DNA of 64,000 nt from positions 12,051 to 76,050 of the forward strand of contig MKSW01000040.1 in NCBI GenBank assembly GCA_001897425.1, in the 5' to 3' direction. The DNA comes from Actinobacteria bacterium 69-20 (GTDB lineage Bacteria > Actinomycetota > Actinomycetes > Mycobacteriales > Nakamurellaceae). Under the pieces are notes generated by a model. The model was given only the letters and a program-made list of their open reading frames with translations, searched no databases and was not told the DNA's origin. This document shows positions 18,115-28,197 of this stretch, piece by piece. A program made the position numbers and the translations under genes. Within the stretch, counting starts at the first letter, position 1, and every line of letters begins with the position of its first letter.

Positions 18115-20424
18115 TCAGCCCTTCTGCAGGTAGTCCTGGCCGTCGGCGTCGACAATCGCGTCGGCCATGGCGGCGAGCCCGGGATATGCGGCCATGGTCG
18201 GATCGTCCCCGACCAGCTCGGTCGCGTCGGCGCGCGCCACGCCGATCAGATCGCGGTCGCGCTGCAGCGACAGCAGCCTGAGCGAGCTCGCGCGTCCCGC
18301 CTGGCTGGCGCCGAGCACGTCGCCCTCACGGCGCAGCGCCAGGTCCGCCTCGGCGAGCTCGAACCCATCCGCCGTCGCGGCCACTGCGTCGAGCCTCGCG
18401 CGCCCGGGCCCGGCGCCCGACACCTCGGTGACGAGCAGGCAGACCCCGGGGGTACCGCCCCGGCCGACCCGCCCGCGCAGCTGGTGCAGCTGCGACATCC
18501 CGAAGCGATCCGCGTCCATGATGATCATGACGGAGGCATTGGCGACATCGACGCCGACCTCGATCACGGTCGTCGATACCAGCACGTCGATCTCGCCGGA
18601 CGCGAAACCGCGCATGACGCCGTCCTTCTCGCCGGGCGCCATCCGTCCGTGCAACACGGCGAGGCGCAATCCGGCCAGCGGCCCGCCGCGCAAATGCTCC
18701 GCCACGTCGAGCACCGCGAGCGGCGGGCGGCGGGCAGGCTGGCCCTCTGCAGCGGCGCCACCCCCGGAACCGCCCCCGGGATCCCCGAAGAGATCGTCGT
18801 CCGGGTCACCGCCGGGATCGTCCTCATACGCCCCGTCGCCGGCGGCATCGCCCGACCCCGGAACATCGTCATCTCCGATCCTCGGGCACACGACATACGC
18901 CTGATGTCCTGCCGCGACTTCCTCCCGGACCCGCACCCAGGCGCGCTCCAGCCAGGCGGGCTTGTCCGCCGCCGGCACCACCGTCGTCGCGACGCCCGCG
19001 CGGCCGACCGGCAGCTCGGTGAGGGTGGACACGTCGAGATCGCCATACACCGTCATGGCGACCGTGCGCGGGATGGGCGTCGCCGTCATCACCAGCACGT
19101 GCGGCGGGTTCGCGCCGGAGTCCTTGGACCGCAACGCGTCTCGCTGCTCCACACCGAACCGGTGCTGCTCGTCGATCACCGCGAGGCCGAGGTTGGGCAG
19201 CAGCACGTCCTCGGAGAGTAGCGCGTGCGTGCCGACCACGATCATCGGCTGGCCGGAGGCGATATCGGCCAGCAGCCGCCGCCTATCCCCCGCCGCCGTC
19301 GACCCGGTGAGCAGGGCGACGGCGATCGCGTAGGGCGGAGCGCCGAGCTCGCCCCCGCCACCGAGCGGGCCTAGCACTGAACGCAGCGACCGCGCGTGCT
19401 GGGTCGCCAGCACCTCGGTGGGCGCCAGCAGGGCCGCCTGCCGCCCGGCATCGAGCACCTGCAGCATGGCCCGCAGCGCGACCACCGTCTTACCCGACCC
19501 GACCTCCCCCTGCAGCAGCCGATTCATCGGGTGGATCGTCGCGAGGTCCGCGGCAATCTCCTCGCCGACCGACCGTTGCCCCGCGGTGAGCGTGAAGGGC
19601 AGTGCCGCGTCGAACGCCGCGAGATAACCTCCGTCGATCCGCGGGCACGGTTCGGCCGGGAACGCGCGAGCCAGCGCACGCCGCCGCGCCAACACCAGTT
19701 GCAGCGCAAGCGCTTCGTCATACCGGAGCCGATCGCGGGCCTGGTCGAGGAGCTCCCGGCCGGTCGGCCGGTGGGCGTTACGCAGCGCGGTGTCCAGATC
19801 GGTGAGGCCGCGCGCGGCGAGCAGGGTGTCCGGAACCGGGTCCGCAATCGGCCCCAGCACGGCGAGCACCTGCTTCACCGTCCGCTGCAGCAGCCCGGAC
19901 GTCAACCCGGCCGTCTGCGGGTAGACGGGGATGATCCCGCCGGCGAAGGACTCGAGCACGTCCAGCGTGCCATCGACGTCGCCGATGCTGCCGTCGGCGG
20001 TGGCGAGCTCCGGGCTCGACATCTGCAGTGTGCCGCGAAACTCCGACACCGTGCCGGAGACCAGCGCCTCCATGCCCCGCTGCAGCCGCGTCCCGAGCCA
20101 GGGCTGGTTGAACAGCGCGCACTCGAGCCGCCGGTTCCCGTCGGTGACCACGATCTTGGTCAGGTGGCGCGGCCGGCCGGTCCGGCCCGATCTGCCCAAC
20201 GAACGCGTCTCGATCCTGTCGATGCGCGCCCACACCGTCGCCGCCTCGCCGACCCGCAACGCCGCCAGATCGGTGAGCTTGCCGCGCTCGGTGTACCTGC
20301 GCGGATAGTGACGCAAGAGGTCGGCGACGGTCAGCAGCGATGCCTTCGCGAAGCGCGCCGCCGTCCGCCCGCCCACCACGTTCTTGAGCGGCGTCGTCAT
20401 CGCGGGAACGTCGCTATGCGGCAC
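18115..20424 (-). CDS. recG: ATP-dependent DNA helicase RecG
   Basis: A 769-residue helicase for replication-fork regression and branch migration. Visible are an OB-fold wedge domain in the first 200 residues, Walker A GEVGSGKTVV, the DEQHRFG box, TATPIPRT, and the C-terminal GRVGRGG motif. GTG 20424 is preferred because AGGAGG lies 5 nt upstream; ATG 20400 is the alternative. A low-complexity Gly/Asp insert (about residues 515-550) interrupts the helicase region. In M. tuberculosis a DAK-domain gene (Rv2974c) lies between recG and rpmB; it is absent here. Confidence 0.96.
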   Translation of the reverse strand: MPHSDVPAMTTPLKNVVGGRTAARFAKASLLTVADLLRHYPRRYTERGKLTDLAALRVGEAATVWARIDRIETRSLGRSGRTGRPRHLTKIVVTDGNRRLECALFNQPWLGTRLQRGMEALVSGTVSEFRGTLQMSSPELATADGSIGDVDGTLDVLESFAGGIIPVYPQTAGLTSGLLQRTVKQVLAVLGPIADPVPDTLLAARGLTDLDTALRNAHRPTGRELLDQARDRLRYDEALALQLVLARRRALARAFPAEPCPRIDGGYLAAFDAALPFTLTAGQRSVGEEIAADLATIHPMNRLLQGEVGSGKTVVALRAMLQVLDAGRQAALLAPTEVLATQHARSLRSVLGPLGGGGELGAPPYAIAVALLTGSTAAGDRRRLLADIASGQPMIVVGTHALLSEDVLLPNLGLAVIDEQHRFGVEQRDALRSKDSGANPPHVLVMTATPIPRTVAMTVYGDLDVSTLTELPVGRAGVATTVVPAADKPAWLERAWVRVREEVAAGHQAYVVCPRIGDDDVPGSGDAAGDGAYEDDPGGDPDDDLFGDPGGGSGGGAAAEGQPARRPPLAVLDVAEHLRGGPLAGLRLAVLHGRMAPGEKDGVMRGFASGEIDVLVSTTVIEVGVDVANASVMIIMDADRFGMSQLHQLRGRVGRGGTPGVCLLVTEVSGAGPGRARLDAVAATADGFELAEADLALRREGDVLGASQAGRASSLRLLSLQRDRDLIGVARADATELVGDDPTMAAYPGLAAMADAIVDADGQDYLQKG

Positions 20425-20726
20425 GCTTCCTCCTCCCTACCGGCCAGCCTGCGCCCATCGTGCCGCACGGACCGGACAGAGCGACCGGGCGCGTCCGGCA
20501 GGTCCGGGTATGACGCTGTTCGCACCGTAAACGGTGCCGAGCCCCGTACGCGCCGGCCACGCGGTCGAGGTGTTTTGGCACGAGGGATTGCGACCCGCTA
20601 TGCTGGTGCGGTTGCCCGGCTTGCGCTGGGCCGTTTCTGACTGCCTTCGACCGGCAGCGCACCAGTTTCGTTCACGCTTCGGGCGGGTCGGTGTCGGTCG
20701 CCGAACGATGTGAGAGGGTGCCACCA
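20425..20726. promoter_or_regulatory. recG-rpmB divergent control region
   Basis: A 302-bp spacer between divergent recG and rpmB with no gene seen. It contains an exact TATGACGCTGTTC (20509-20521), followed at once by the 16-bp inverted repeat GCACCGTAAACGGTGC (20522-20537, 7-bp arms). The second element looks like an operator. No sigma-type promoter could be placed with confidence. Confidence 0.4.
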
Positions 20727-20918
20727 GTGGCTGCCGTGTGTGATGTGTGTGGCAAGGGTCCCGGCTTCGGCATGAGTGTCTCGCACTCGCATCGTCGGAC
20801 GAACCGCCGCTGGAACCCGAACATTCAGGCCGTACGCGCCCAGGTGGCGCCGGGCACGGTCCGCAAGATTAACGCATGCACCTCCTGCATCAAGGCCGGC
20901 AAGGTCAGCCGCGGCTGA
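20727..20918 (+). CDS. rpmB: 50S ribosomal protein bL28
   Basis: A 63-residue bL28 of the cysteine-containing (zinc-ribbon) form: [20 protein letters not shown] and [12 protein letters not shown] 20727 is preceded by GAGAGGG. Cysteine-containing and cysteine-free paralogues are often swapped under zinc limitation; this is the zinc-type copy. Confidence 0.96.
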   Translation: MAAVCDVCGKGPGFGMSVSHSHRRTNRRWNPNIQAVRAQVAPGTVRKINACTSCIKAGKVSRG

Positions 20919-20974
20919 TCGCCGCACGGTGCAGCCGCGAACCCCGCGGCCGCACCGATAGCCCCGATATCGAC

Positions 20975-21010
20975 AGCGGCGGCGCACATCTCGGGATGTG
21001 CGCCGCCGCT
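20975..21010. terminator. hairpin terminator between rpmB and ilvE
   Basis: A perfect 15-bp stem (left arm 20975-20989, right arm 20996-21010) with a 6-nt loop CTCGGG, followed by a short T-containing tail. It sits between the convergent rpmB and ilvE and could serve both. Confidence 0.7.
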
Positions 21011-21092
21011 TCGCGTTGTTTCCATCGATCGTTTTTCACCGATCGATGCGGCTGGGCCGGTCAGTCCGGCCGACCGGCCGCCTACACCGCGC

Positions 21093-22193
21093 CTACGCCC
21101 CCGGGACGAGCGTGTGCCTCCAACCGTGCGGGTCCGGCGCCGCGCCCTGCTGGATCGCGACCAGCGCCTCGCGGAGCTTGAGCGTCACCGGGCCGGGCTG
21201 CCCTCCGCCGATGGTGAACTCGCCGTCGGCCGAACGGACGGCGGCCACCGGCGTCACCACCGCCGCAGTGCCGCACCCGAACACCTCCGTCATCTCGCCC
21301 GCGTCGACGGCCTTGCCCCACTCGTCGGTGGAGATCCGTCGCTCGGTGGCCGTGTAGCCGAGGTCACGCGCCAGTGTGATCAGCGAATCGCGCGTGATCC
21401 CGGGCAGCAGGGAGCCGTTGAGCGCGGGCGTCACGATTTCCACGGTTCCGGCATCCTCGGTCCCGTAGACGAAGCACAGGTTGTTCGTGCCCATCTCCTC
21501 GACCCAGCGCCGCTCCACCGCGTCGAGCCAGACCACCTGGTCGCAGCCGCGTTGCGCCGCCTCCGCCTGGGCGAGCAGGGACGCCGCGTAGTTGCCGCCC
21601 GTCTTCGCCTCACCGGTGCCGCCGGGGGCAGCCCGCACGTATTCGGTGGACAGCCAGACCGTGACCCCGGTCGCGCCGTGCGAGAAGTAGATCCCGGCCG
21701 GCGACGCGATCAGGCAGTAGGTGACCTTCTTCGCCGGATGCACGCCGAGCGCGACCTCCGACGCGAACATGAAGGGGCGCAGGTACAGCGACGTATCCGG
21801 GGCCGTCGGCACCCAGGCGCGGTCGACGGCGACCAGTTCGGCCAGCGAGTCGATGAACAGTTGCTCGGGCAATTCCGGCAATGCGATGCGGTGCGCGGAC
21901 CGGGCGAACCTAGCGGCATTGGCCTCCGGCCGGAACGCCGCCACCGATCTGTCGGGCTGCTGGTAGGCCTTGAGACCCTCGAAGATCTCCTGGCCGTAGT
22001 GGAACAGCATGGTCGCCGGGTCCAGCGTGAACGGGGCGTAAGGAACCACGCGTTCGTCGTGCCAACCGCGGTCGGCATCCCAGTCGATCAGCACCATGTG
22101 GTCGGTGAAGTACTTGCCGAAACCGGGCGCGGCGAGGATCTCGGCGAGCCGGTCGGCCGACGTGGGATGGGTGGTGAGCGTCCGGGAAAACAT
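21093..22193 (-). CDS. ilvE: branched-chain amino acid aminotransferase
   Basis: A 366-residue fold-type IV PLP aminotransferase for the last step of Ile, Leu and Val synthesis. Family signatures are [14 protein letters not shown], the PLP lysine in [12 protein letters not shown], and [13 protein letters not shown] plus [16 protein letters not shown] 22193 gives the family start [12 protein letters not shown], with GAGGAG 12 nt upstream. It neighbours gcvT as in M. tuberculosis (Rv2210c-Rv2211c). Confidence 0.96.
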   Translation of the reverse strand: MFSRTLTTHPTSADRLAEILAAPGFGKYFTDHMVLIDWDADRGWHDERVVPYAPFTLDPATMLFHYGQEIFEGLKAYQQPDRSVAAFRPEANAARFARSAHRIALPELPEQLFIDSLAELVAVDRAWVPTAPDTSLYLRPFMFASEVALGVHPAKKVTYCLIASPAGIYFSHGATGVTVWLSTEYVRAAPGGTGEAKTGGNYAASLLAQAEAAQRGCDQVVWLDAVERRWVEEMGTNNLCFVYGTEDAGTVEIVTPALNGSLLPGITRDSLITLARDLGYTATERRISTDEWGKAVDAGEMTEVFGCGTAAVVTPVAAVRSADGEFTIGGGQPGPVTLKLREALVAIQQGAAPDPHGWRHTLVPGA

Positions 22194-22341
22194 CGGTGGC
22201 GGGCTCCTCGATCTGGCGCGCTGCGCGTCGGTGCGGCCGCCGTGAAGCGGTCGTCCCAATACTAGGACGCCCGACTATCGCAACTCCTGTCAGACCCCGC
22301 CGCATCCCGCCCCAGCCCCACGCCGCACTCCGCCCCCACCC

Positions 22342-22452
22342 CGCCGAGCGGTGCGATATGCACGAGTTTGTGCCCGGAATGTCCGCAATTTCGCACCGCT
22401 CGGCGAGAGGATTCGCCGCTCGGCGAGAGGGTTCGCCGCTCGGCGCGGGAGC
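22342..22452. repeat. long inverted repeat followed by tandem repeats
   Basis: A perfect 15-bp inverted repeat (CGCCGAGCGGTGCGA at 22342-22356, complement at 22391-22405) encloses a 34-nt loop. The right arm runs into two and a half tandem units of CGCTCGGCGAGAGGRTTCGC to about 22452. It lies between ilvE and gcvT, both on the minus strand. It may act as a terminator or be a small repetitive element. The rest of the 272-bp spacer shows nothing else. Confidence 0.65.
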
Positions 22453-22465
22453 TCGGCGCAACTGC

Positions 22466-23644
22466 TCACCGCACGTGCGAGGGAACGAAGGGCGGCTTGA
22501 CCGCCCGCACCCGAAGGGCGCGCCCGCGCACGTCGACGGTCAGGTCGTCATCGACGTCCACACCGGCCTCGGAATCGATCAGCGCCAGCGCGATTGCGTG
22601 GCCCAGCGTCGGCGAGAACGTTCCCGAGGTCGTGTGCCCGATCACCGCCCCGGCGGCCGATTTCACGTCCTGGTGCGGCCGCAGCACGCCCCGATCCACC
22701 GCCGCGAGCCCCCACAGCGTGCGCGCCGGCCCGGCCGCCTTCTCCGCGAGCAGCGCCTCCCGCCCGAAGAACGCGTCCTTCTTCCAGCCGACCGCCCAGC
22801 TCACCCGGGCCTGCAGCGGCGTGATGTCCGGCGACAGGTCCTGCCCGTGCAGCGGGTAGCCCATCTCGGTGCGCAGCGTGTCCCGCGCGCCCAGCCCGGC
22901 CGGTAGCCCGCTGCGGGAACCGGCGGCCGCTAGCAGCGCCTCCCACAGCGGACGGGAACCGTCCCAGGAGGGCAGCAGCTCGTACCCGTGCTCCCCCGTG
23001 TACCCGGTCCGGCACACCCGCACCGGCGCGCCGGCGAACTCGGCGTCGCGCCAGGACATGTAGTCGAGCTCCGTCGGCAGGCCCACCTCGGCCAGCACCT
23101 CCGCGGACAGCGGCCCCTGCACCGCCAGCACGCCGAACTCGCGGTGCCGGTTCACGACGGAGATCCCGTCGGGCGCCGCGGCCTGCAGCGCCGCCACCAC
23201 GGCTGCGGTGTTCGCCGCATTGGGCACCAGCAGAACGTCGTCATCCCCGACGAGATAGACGATGAGATCGTCGACCACGCCGCCGGACTCGTTGCAGCAC
23301 AACGTGTATTGCGCCTGGCCCGGCCCGATCCGGCCCAGATCGGCGGACAGGCAGCGGTTGATGAACGCGGCAGCGCCGGCTCCGGTGATGGACGCCTTGC
23401 CCAGATGCGAGACGTCGAACACACCGACCGTGGTGCGCACCGCGGTGTGCTCCGCGACCACCCCGCCGGCGGCGTACGAGATCGGCATATCCCATCCACC
23501 GAACGCGCCCATCGTCGCGCCCAACGCTACGTGCGCGTCGTGTAACGGTGAGTGCAGCAGCTGCGGCTGCGATCCTTCCGGGGATGACGATGTGCCCGTG
23601 CCGGGGTCGTTCGAGTCGGCCTCGCCGTGGTGCGATTCGCGCAT
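22466..23644 (-). CDS. gcvT: glycine cleavage system aminomethyltransferase (T protein)
   Basis: A 392-residue folate-dependent T protein. [20 protein letters not shown] and [11 protein letters not shown] are the N-terminal folate-binding landmarks, [12 protein letters not shown] is in the middle, and the C-terminal barrel ends [17 protein letters not shown] 23644 gives a 30-residue polar extension rich in His, Ser and Gly before the conserved core, so the real start may be internal. It is divergent from pepA. Confidence 0.94.
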   Translation of the reverse strand: MRESHHGEADSNDPGTGTSSSPEGSQPQLLHSPLHDAHVALGATMGAFGGWDMPISYAAGGVVAEHTAVRTTVGVFDVSHLGKASITGAGAAAFINRCLSADLGRIGPGQAQYTLCCNESGGVVDDLIVYLVGDDDVLLVPNAANTAAVVAALQAAAPDGISVVNRHREFGVLAVQGPLSAEVLAEVGLPTELDYMSWRDAEFAGAPVRVCRTGYTGEHGYELLPSWDGSRPLWEALLAAAGSRSGLPAGLGARDTLRTEMGYPLHGQDLSPDITPLQARVSWAVGWKKDAFFGREALLAEKAAGPARTLWGLAAVDRGVLRPHQDVKSAAGAVIGHTTSGTFSPTLGHAIALALIDSEAGVDVDDDLTVDVRGRALRVRAVKPPFVPSHVR

Positions 23645-23746
23645 GGTGCCACCGTAGTCGGTCGCCGCCCGGCGCCGTGGTGCGCCTCCGACCGGATACG
23701 GTGCTTCGCAGACACCCGCCGCCGTCCATCCCAGGGAGCCCTCGCG

Positions 23747-25210
23747 ATGCCCTCGATCACGCTGACCACCTCCGCCCCGGACCGCGTCCGCGCCGACGCG
23801 CTCGTCATCGGCGTCTATGCGCCGGAAGCCGACGGCGGCGAAGTGATGGTGGACAGCCACGCCGCCCACCTTGCGCCGCTGGCACGCCTCGCGACCGCGG
23901 CCGGCGCGCGCGGGCGATCGACGGAGATGACGATGTTCGCGGCGCCGGAGGATTTCGCCACCGGAAAGATCATCGCCGTCGGGCTCGGCAAGCGCTCGGA
24001 GCTGACAGCGGAGCGGATTCGCCGCGCCGCCGGCGTCGCATCCCGGGCCGCCGCGGGATGCGGGCGCATCGTCTCGACCCTCGGAACGCTCGGCCTGGCC
24101 GCCGCCACCGAGGGGCACCTGCTCGGCGCCTACCGGTTCACCGGCTACAAGGCGCCGGTCGAACCGGCGGTGGGCTCGGTGGCGCTCGTCACGAAGCGGG
24201 CCGACCGCGCCTCCCGGGACGCGGCGCGGCATGCCACGGTCGCGGCGGAGGCGGTGGCCCTGGCGCGCGATCTGGTGAACACCGCACCGAACGACCTGCC
24301 GCCGGCGGTGTTCGCCGAACGGGCGGCCGATGCCGGCCGGGCCGCGGGGCTCACCGTGCAGGTGTTCACCGAGAGGGCGCTCGAACGGGGTGGGTACGGC
24401 GGCATTCTGGCCGTGGGCTCGGGCTCGGCCCGGCCGCCGCGGCTGGTGCGCCTCGCCTACCGGCCGGCGCGACCGAAGGCGAGCGTGGCGCTGGTCGGCA
24501 AGGGCATCACCTTCGACTCCGGCGGGATCTCGATCAAGCCGGCCGCGGGCATGGACCACATGACCAGCGACATGGCCGGCGCCGCGTCGGTCGTGGCGGC
24601 CGTCATCGCTGCGTCCGCGCTGAAGCTGCCGATCGCCGTCACGGCCACCGTGCCGATGGCGGAGAACCTGCCGTCCGGGTCCTCGTACCGGCCCGGGGAC
24701 GTGTTGACGCACCGCGGCGGGCAGACCGTCCACGTGCTCAACACCGACGCGGAGGGACGGCTGATCCTGGCCGATGCGATCGTGCGCGCCGGCGAGGACA
24801 AGCCCGACTACCTGCTGACGGTCGCGACGCTCACCGGCGCGCAGATCGTCGCGCTCGGCAACCGGACCATGGGCGTGATGGGCACCGCGGAGCTGCGCGA
24901 CCGGGTCGCGGAACTGGCCCGCGAGGTGGGCGAGGGCGGCTGGGCCATGCCGCTGCCGGAGGAGCTGCGGGAGGGCCTGGACTCACCGCTGGCGGATATC
25001 GCGAACGTGGCGAGCGACCGGGCGGGCGGGATGCTGGTGGCCGGCCACTACCTGGCGCATTTCGTCCCGGACGGCCTGTGCTGGGCGCACCTCGACGTGG
25101 CAGGCCCCGCGTTCAACACGGGCAAGCCCTACGGGTACACGCCGGAGGGCGGCACCGGCGTGCCGGTGCGGACCCTGCTCGCCGTGCTGACCGACCTCGC
25201 CGGCCGGTAA
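23747..25210 (+). CDS. pepA: leucyl aminopeptidase (M17)
   Basis: A 487-residue dinuclear zinc aminopeptidase. The C-terminal catalytic domain has [15 protein letters not shown], the [11 protein letters not shown] segment and the M17 signature [14 protein letters not shown] with metal ligands. ATG 23747 has GGGAG upstream and begins [12 protein letters not shown]. It corresponds to Rv2213 in position (beside gcvT). It functions in cytoplasmic peptide turnover and can bind DNA in some bacteria. Confidence 0.95.
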   Translation: MPSITLTTSAPDRVRADALVIGVYAPEADGGEVMVDSHAAHLAPLARLATAAGARGRSTEMTMFAAPEDFATGKIIAVGLGKRSELTAERIRRAAGVASRAAAGCGRIVSTLGTLGLAAATEGHLLGAYRFTGYKAPVEPAVGSVALVTKRADRASRDAARHATVAAEAVALARDLVNTAPNDLPPAVFAERAADAGRAAGLTVQVFTERALERGGYGGILAVGSGSARPPRLVRLAYRPARPKASVALVGKGITFDSGGISIKPAAGMDHMTSDMAGAASVVAAVIAASALKLPIAVTATVPMAENLPSGSSYRPGDVLTHRGGQTVHVLNTDAEGRLILADAIVRAGEDKPDYLLTVATLTGAQIVALGNRTMGVMGTAELRDRVAELAREVGEGGWAMPLPEELREGLDSPLADIANVASDRAGGMLVAGHYLAHFVPDGLCWAHLDVAGPAFNTGKPYGYTPEGGTGVPVRTLLAVLTDLAGR

Positions 25211-25310
25211 GCAAAAAGGGCCGCACCGGCCCAGCTCCGACCAACCCCCGCACCCGCGTGCTTCGCGCCGCGCCCTGTGCGGCAGCAGAACCAGTAGTGG
25301 AGGCCGAGTC

Positions 25311-26045
25311 GTGAGGGTCGGGGTCTACGTCGACGCGTTCAATCTCTACTACGGTGGCCGCAGCCACTTCGGGCGCGGAACCGCAGAGTGGAAGTGGCTG
25401 GACATGCGCGGGCTTGCGCAGTCCTTGGCCGGATGGACGGGCAGCGTCGTCTCCCGGATCGTCTACTGCACGGCGCGCGTGGACACGAGCGACAGCCCGA
25501 GTGCCGCGACCGACCAGGACATCTACCTCCAGGCTCTTCGCGCGTCCGGGTCCATCGACGTCATGGAGCTGGGCCGCTACGTGGCCCGAGCGAAGAAGCA
25601 GGCGTTGGCCGGCTCGACCTCCGGCGGCAAGCCGGTCCTATTCCGGCCGCCGTCGTCGCTTCGCTACGACCGCGCCCTGCCGCTGGAGATCGTCAAGGAT
25701 GCCGGTGGCTCCCCAATGGTGCTCGCGACGGTACGCAATCGTGAGGAGAAGGGCTCTGACGTGAACGTCGCGACGCATCTGCTCGTGGACGTCCTCAACG
25801 GCATCGTCGATGCGGCGATCGTCATCTCCAATGACTCGGATCTGGCGCTCCCCATCCGCGTCGCTCGTGGCACGGTACCCGTCGGCGTCGTCAACCCGAG
25901 TAAGAATCAACTCGCAGGCGCACTCCGCGGCCGACCGACCGACGGTGTTGGCCGACACTGGTGGCGCCAGCTCACTCCGGCAGATTTCAGAGCCCACCAG
26001 CTGCCGGTTCAGGTCGGGTCGCTGCGCCGGCCGCTCGGATGGTGA
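25311..26045 (+). CDS. NYN-domain (PIN-like) putative ribonuclease
   Basis: A 244-residue NYN/DUF88 protein. The first acidic motif is YVDAFNLYYGG (residues 5-15), and later acidic residues are in EKGSDVNVATHLL and VISNDSDLALPI, together forming the usual four-acid metal site of PIN-like nucleases. GTG 25311 has GGAGG upstream. A strong terminator lies about 70 bp downstream, so it is probably monocistronic. It has no partner that looks like an antitoxin or CRISPR component; the substrate is unknown. Confidence 0.85.
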   Translation: MRVGVYVDAFNLYYGGRSHFGRGTAEWKWLDMRGLAQSLAGWTGSVVSRIVYCTARVDTSDSPSAATDQDIYLQALRASGSIDVMELGRYVARAKKQALAGSTSGGKPVLFRPPSSLRYDRALPLEIVKDAGGSPMVLATVRNREEKGSDVNVATHLLVDVLNGIVDAAIVISNDSDLALPIRVARGTVPVGVVNPSKNQLAGALRGRPTDGVGRHWWRQLTPADFRAHQLPVQVGSLRRPLGW

Positions 26046-26115
26046 GGGAGAGCACGCGATGGTCATTGCCAGCGTATTGACGTTGCCCTCGGACATCCAT
26101 AAGCTGAATCCACCC

Positions 26116-26146
26116 ACCCGACCCCTTCTGGGGGTCGGGTTTTTTT
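26116..26146 (+). terminator. rho-independent terminator after the NYN gene
   Basis: A 10-bp GC-rich stem (ACCCGACCCC / GGGGTCGGGT) with a TTCTG loop, followed by a run of seven T. This is the clearest intrinsic terminator of the window. Confidence 0.9.
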
Positions 26147-26164
26147 ATCTCCGTCCTGCTGCTG

Positions 26165-26530
26165 TCAGCGGTCGCCGTCGGCATCGGCGGCGGCGCGTTT
26201 GCGCAGCACGGACTGCCGGCGCGAGTAGTCGCGCATGCGCTGCGGGTATCCGACCACGGCCGCCTCGTAGATCGGCAGCGTGTGCGCCCGAGCGAACGCC
26301 GCCGCGGCGGCGGGATTCGCCACCTGGCGCCTGGTGAATTCGCCATCGTGCGCCACCAGCAGCATCGTCGTGCCGGTGACGGTGGTCCGCGGCTCGACGA
26401 AGATCTCTACCCCGCGGTGCGCGAGCACCCACTCCTCCAGGGCGCGCTGCGCCTCCGCCCGCTCGGTGCGGTCGCCGTGGCCGGGCGCGACACCTCCGCG
26501 CCGAGCAGATCGTCGGGAGAACAAACCCAC
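26165..26530 (-). CDS. conserved actinobacterial protein of unknown function
   Basis: A 121-residue protein beginning MGLFSRRSARRGGVAPGH. After a basic N terminus comes a compact domain containing GVEIFVEPRTTVTGTTMLLVAHDGE and ending in PIYEAAVVGYPQRMRDYSRR. I recall similar small proteins upstream of lipoamide dehydrogenase in other Mycobacteriales, but no function is known to me. No membrane segment or catalytic motif is visible. Confidence 0.75.
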   Translation of the reverse strand: MGLFSRRSARRGGVAPGHGDRTERAEAQRALEEWVLAHRGVEIFVEPRTTVTGTTMLLVAHDGEFTRRQVANPAAAAAFARAHTLPIYEAAVVGYPQRMRDYSRRQSVLRKRAAADADGDR

Positions 26531-26765
26531 GTGCGTCCCCTTCCCGCTCGCGCCCCGTGGTCCTCCGGTCCTGACCAGTGTGCCTGATCACCCGCCGATC
26601 GCCCGAACGGCGCGAACCGTGACACGTCCGACACCGGACGGTCGCGCAGCGGCACCGGGTCAATGCCAAGATGGAGACGGTACCGGCGCGCAGTTGCGTC
26701 CGGCGCTCGGTGATACCCGGCGGCAGGCCGGCAGAACCCGTATCCGACACACCTCAAGGAGCACG

Positions 26766-28136
26766 ATGACCGACACCGCCGTCGACCTGGTAGTCCTCGG
26801 CGGAGGATCCGCCGGCTACGCCTGCGCGATGCGGGCCGCCGAGCTGGGTTCCTCCGTCGTGCTCATCGAACGGGACAAGCTGGGCGGAACATGCCTGCAC
26901 CGCGGATGCGTGCCGACGAAGGCCCTACTGCACGCCGCCGAGGTCGCGGACGAGATCAAAGAGGCGTCCGCCGTGGGCCTGCGGGCGAAGTTCGACGGGG
27001 TGGACGTCGACGGACTGCACCAGTACAAGAACGCGATCGTCGGCAAGCACTTCAAGGGTCTGACCGGCCTGGTCGCCTCGCGGGGCGTGCAGGTGGTCGC
27101 CGGTGACGGAGTCTTCACCGGCGGCCGCAGCGTGAAGGTCGGGGACGATACCTACACCGGCACCAATGTGGTGCTGGCGACCGGCTCGTACTCGAAGAGC
27201 CTGCCGGGTCTGGCCATCGAGGGGCGCGTGATCACCTCCGAGCAGGCCCTCGAACTGCAGTGGATCCCGCAGAAGGCACTGGTGCTGGGCGGCGGCGTGA
27301 TCGGTGTCGAGTTCGCCTCCGTGTGGGCCTCGCTCGGCGCAGAGGTCACCATCATCGAGGCGCTGCCCTCGCTGGTGCCGGCTGAGGACCCGTGGGTCGG
27401 CAAGCAACTGGAGCGCGCCTTCAAGAAGCGCAAGATCGCCTTCAAGACGGGGGTGCGGTTCTCCGGCGTCACGCAGGACGAGAGCGGCGTCACCGTCACC
27501 CTGGAATCCGGCGAGTCGCTGACCGGCGATCTGTTGTTGGTCGCCGTCGGGCGTGGGCCGGCGACCGAGGGCTGCGGGTTCGCCGAGGCGGGCGTCGAGA
27601 TGGACCGCGGCTTCGTGCTCACGAACGAACGCCTGGCGACCAACCTCCCGAACGTCTACGCGGTGGGCGACATCGTCCCCGGCCTGCAGCTCGCGCATCG
27701 CGGGTTCCAGCAGGGCATCTTCGTCGCCGAGGAGATCGCCGGGCTCAGCCCCATCGTGGTGCCCGATTCCCGGGTTCCGCGGATCACCTACTGCGATCCG
27801 CAGATCGCCTCCATCGGGCTCACCGAGCAGCAGGCGACCGACGAATACGGCGAGGTGGAGACGTTGATCTACAACACCGCCGGCAATGCGAAGACCGACA
27901 TCCTGCGCACCGCGGGCGGCATCAAGGTGGTGCGCGCCAAGGACGGCCCGGTCGTCGGCTTCCACATGGTGGGCGCCCGGATCGGCGAGATTCTCGGCGA
28001 GGCCCAGCTCATCGTCAACTGGGAGGCCTACCCCGAGGACGTGGCGCCCTACGTCCATGGTCATCCCACGCAGTACGAGGCCATCGGCGAGACGATGCTG
28101 GCGATGGCCGGAAAGCCGCTGCATGTGCACAGCTAA
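26766..28136 (+). CDS. lpdA: dihydrolipoyl dehydrogenase (E3)
   Basis: A 456-residue flavoprotein disulfide reductase. The FAD-binding GGGSAGYACAMRAAELG is at the N terminus, the redox disulfide is GGTCLHRGCVPTK, the NAD-binding motif is GGGVIGVEFASVW, and the C-terminal HGHPTQYE supplies the catalytic His-Glu pair. ATG 26766 follows AAGGAG by 5 nt. It lies 61 nt upstream of the E2 gene, so E3 and E2 are co-expressed. Confidence 0.96.
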   Translation: MTDTAVDLVVLGGGSAGYACAMRAAELGSSVVLIERDKLGGTCLHRGCVPTKALLHAAEVADEIKEASAVGLRAKFDGVDVDGLHQYKNAIVGKHFKGLTGLVASRGVQVVAGDGVFTGGRSVKVGDDTYTGTNVVLATGSYSKSLPGLAIEGRVITSEQALELQWIPQKALVLGGGVIGVEFASVWASLGAEVTIIEALPSLVPAEDPWVGKQLERAFKKRKIAFKTGVRFSGVTQDESGVTVTLESGESLTGDLLLVAVGRGPATEGCGFAEAGVEMDRGFVLTNERLATNLPNVYAVGDIVPGLQLAHRGFQQGIFVAEEIAGLSPIVVPDSRVPRITYCDPQIASIGLTEQQATDEYGEVETLIYNTAGNAKTDILRTAGGIKVVRAKDGPVVGFHMVGARIGEILGEAQLIVNWEAYPEDVAPYVHGHPTQYEAIGETMLAMAGKPLHVHS

Positions 28137-28197
28137 CCCCGCCCAGACCGCAACCCGCTCGACGTCGCGCTGATCCGCCACCCAAGGAGCCCGCCCC

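Noticed and set aside
18861-18873. GAACATCGTCATC inside recG and GATGACGATGTTC inside pepA (23936-23948)
   Set aside because: One-mismatch versions of the recurrent motif within well-conserved or codon-explained coding sequence; not counted as evidence for the motif.
23645-24733. A 363-residue upstream extension of gcvT
   Set aside because: It is the antisense shadow of pepA; gcvT homologues begin near 23644 and no ribosome binding site supports a longer start.
26280-26765. N-terminal extension of lipoamide dehydrogenase
   Set aside because: The canonical start with AAGGAG is at 26766; the upstream frame is antisense to the small conserved gene at 26165-26530.
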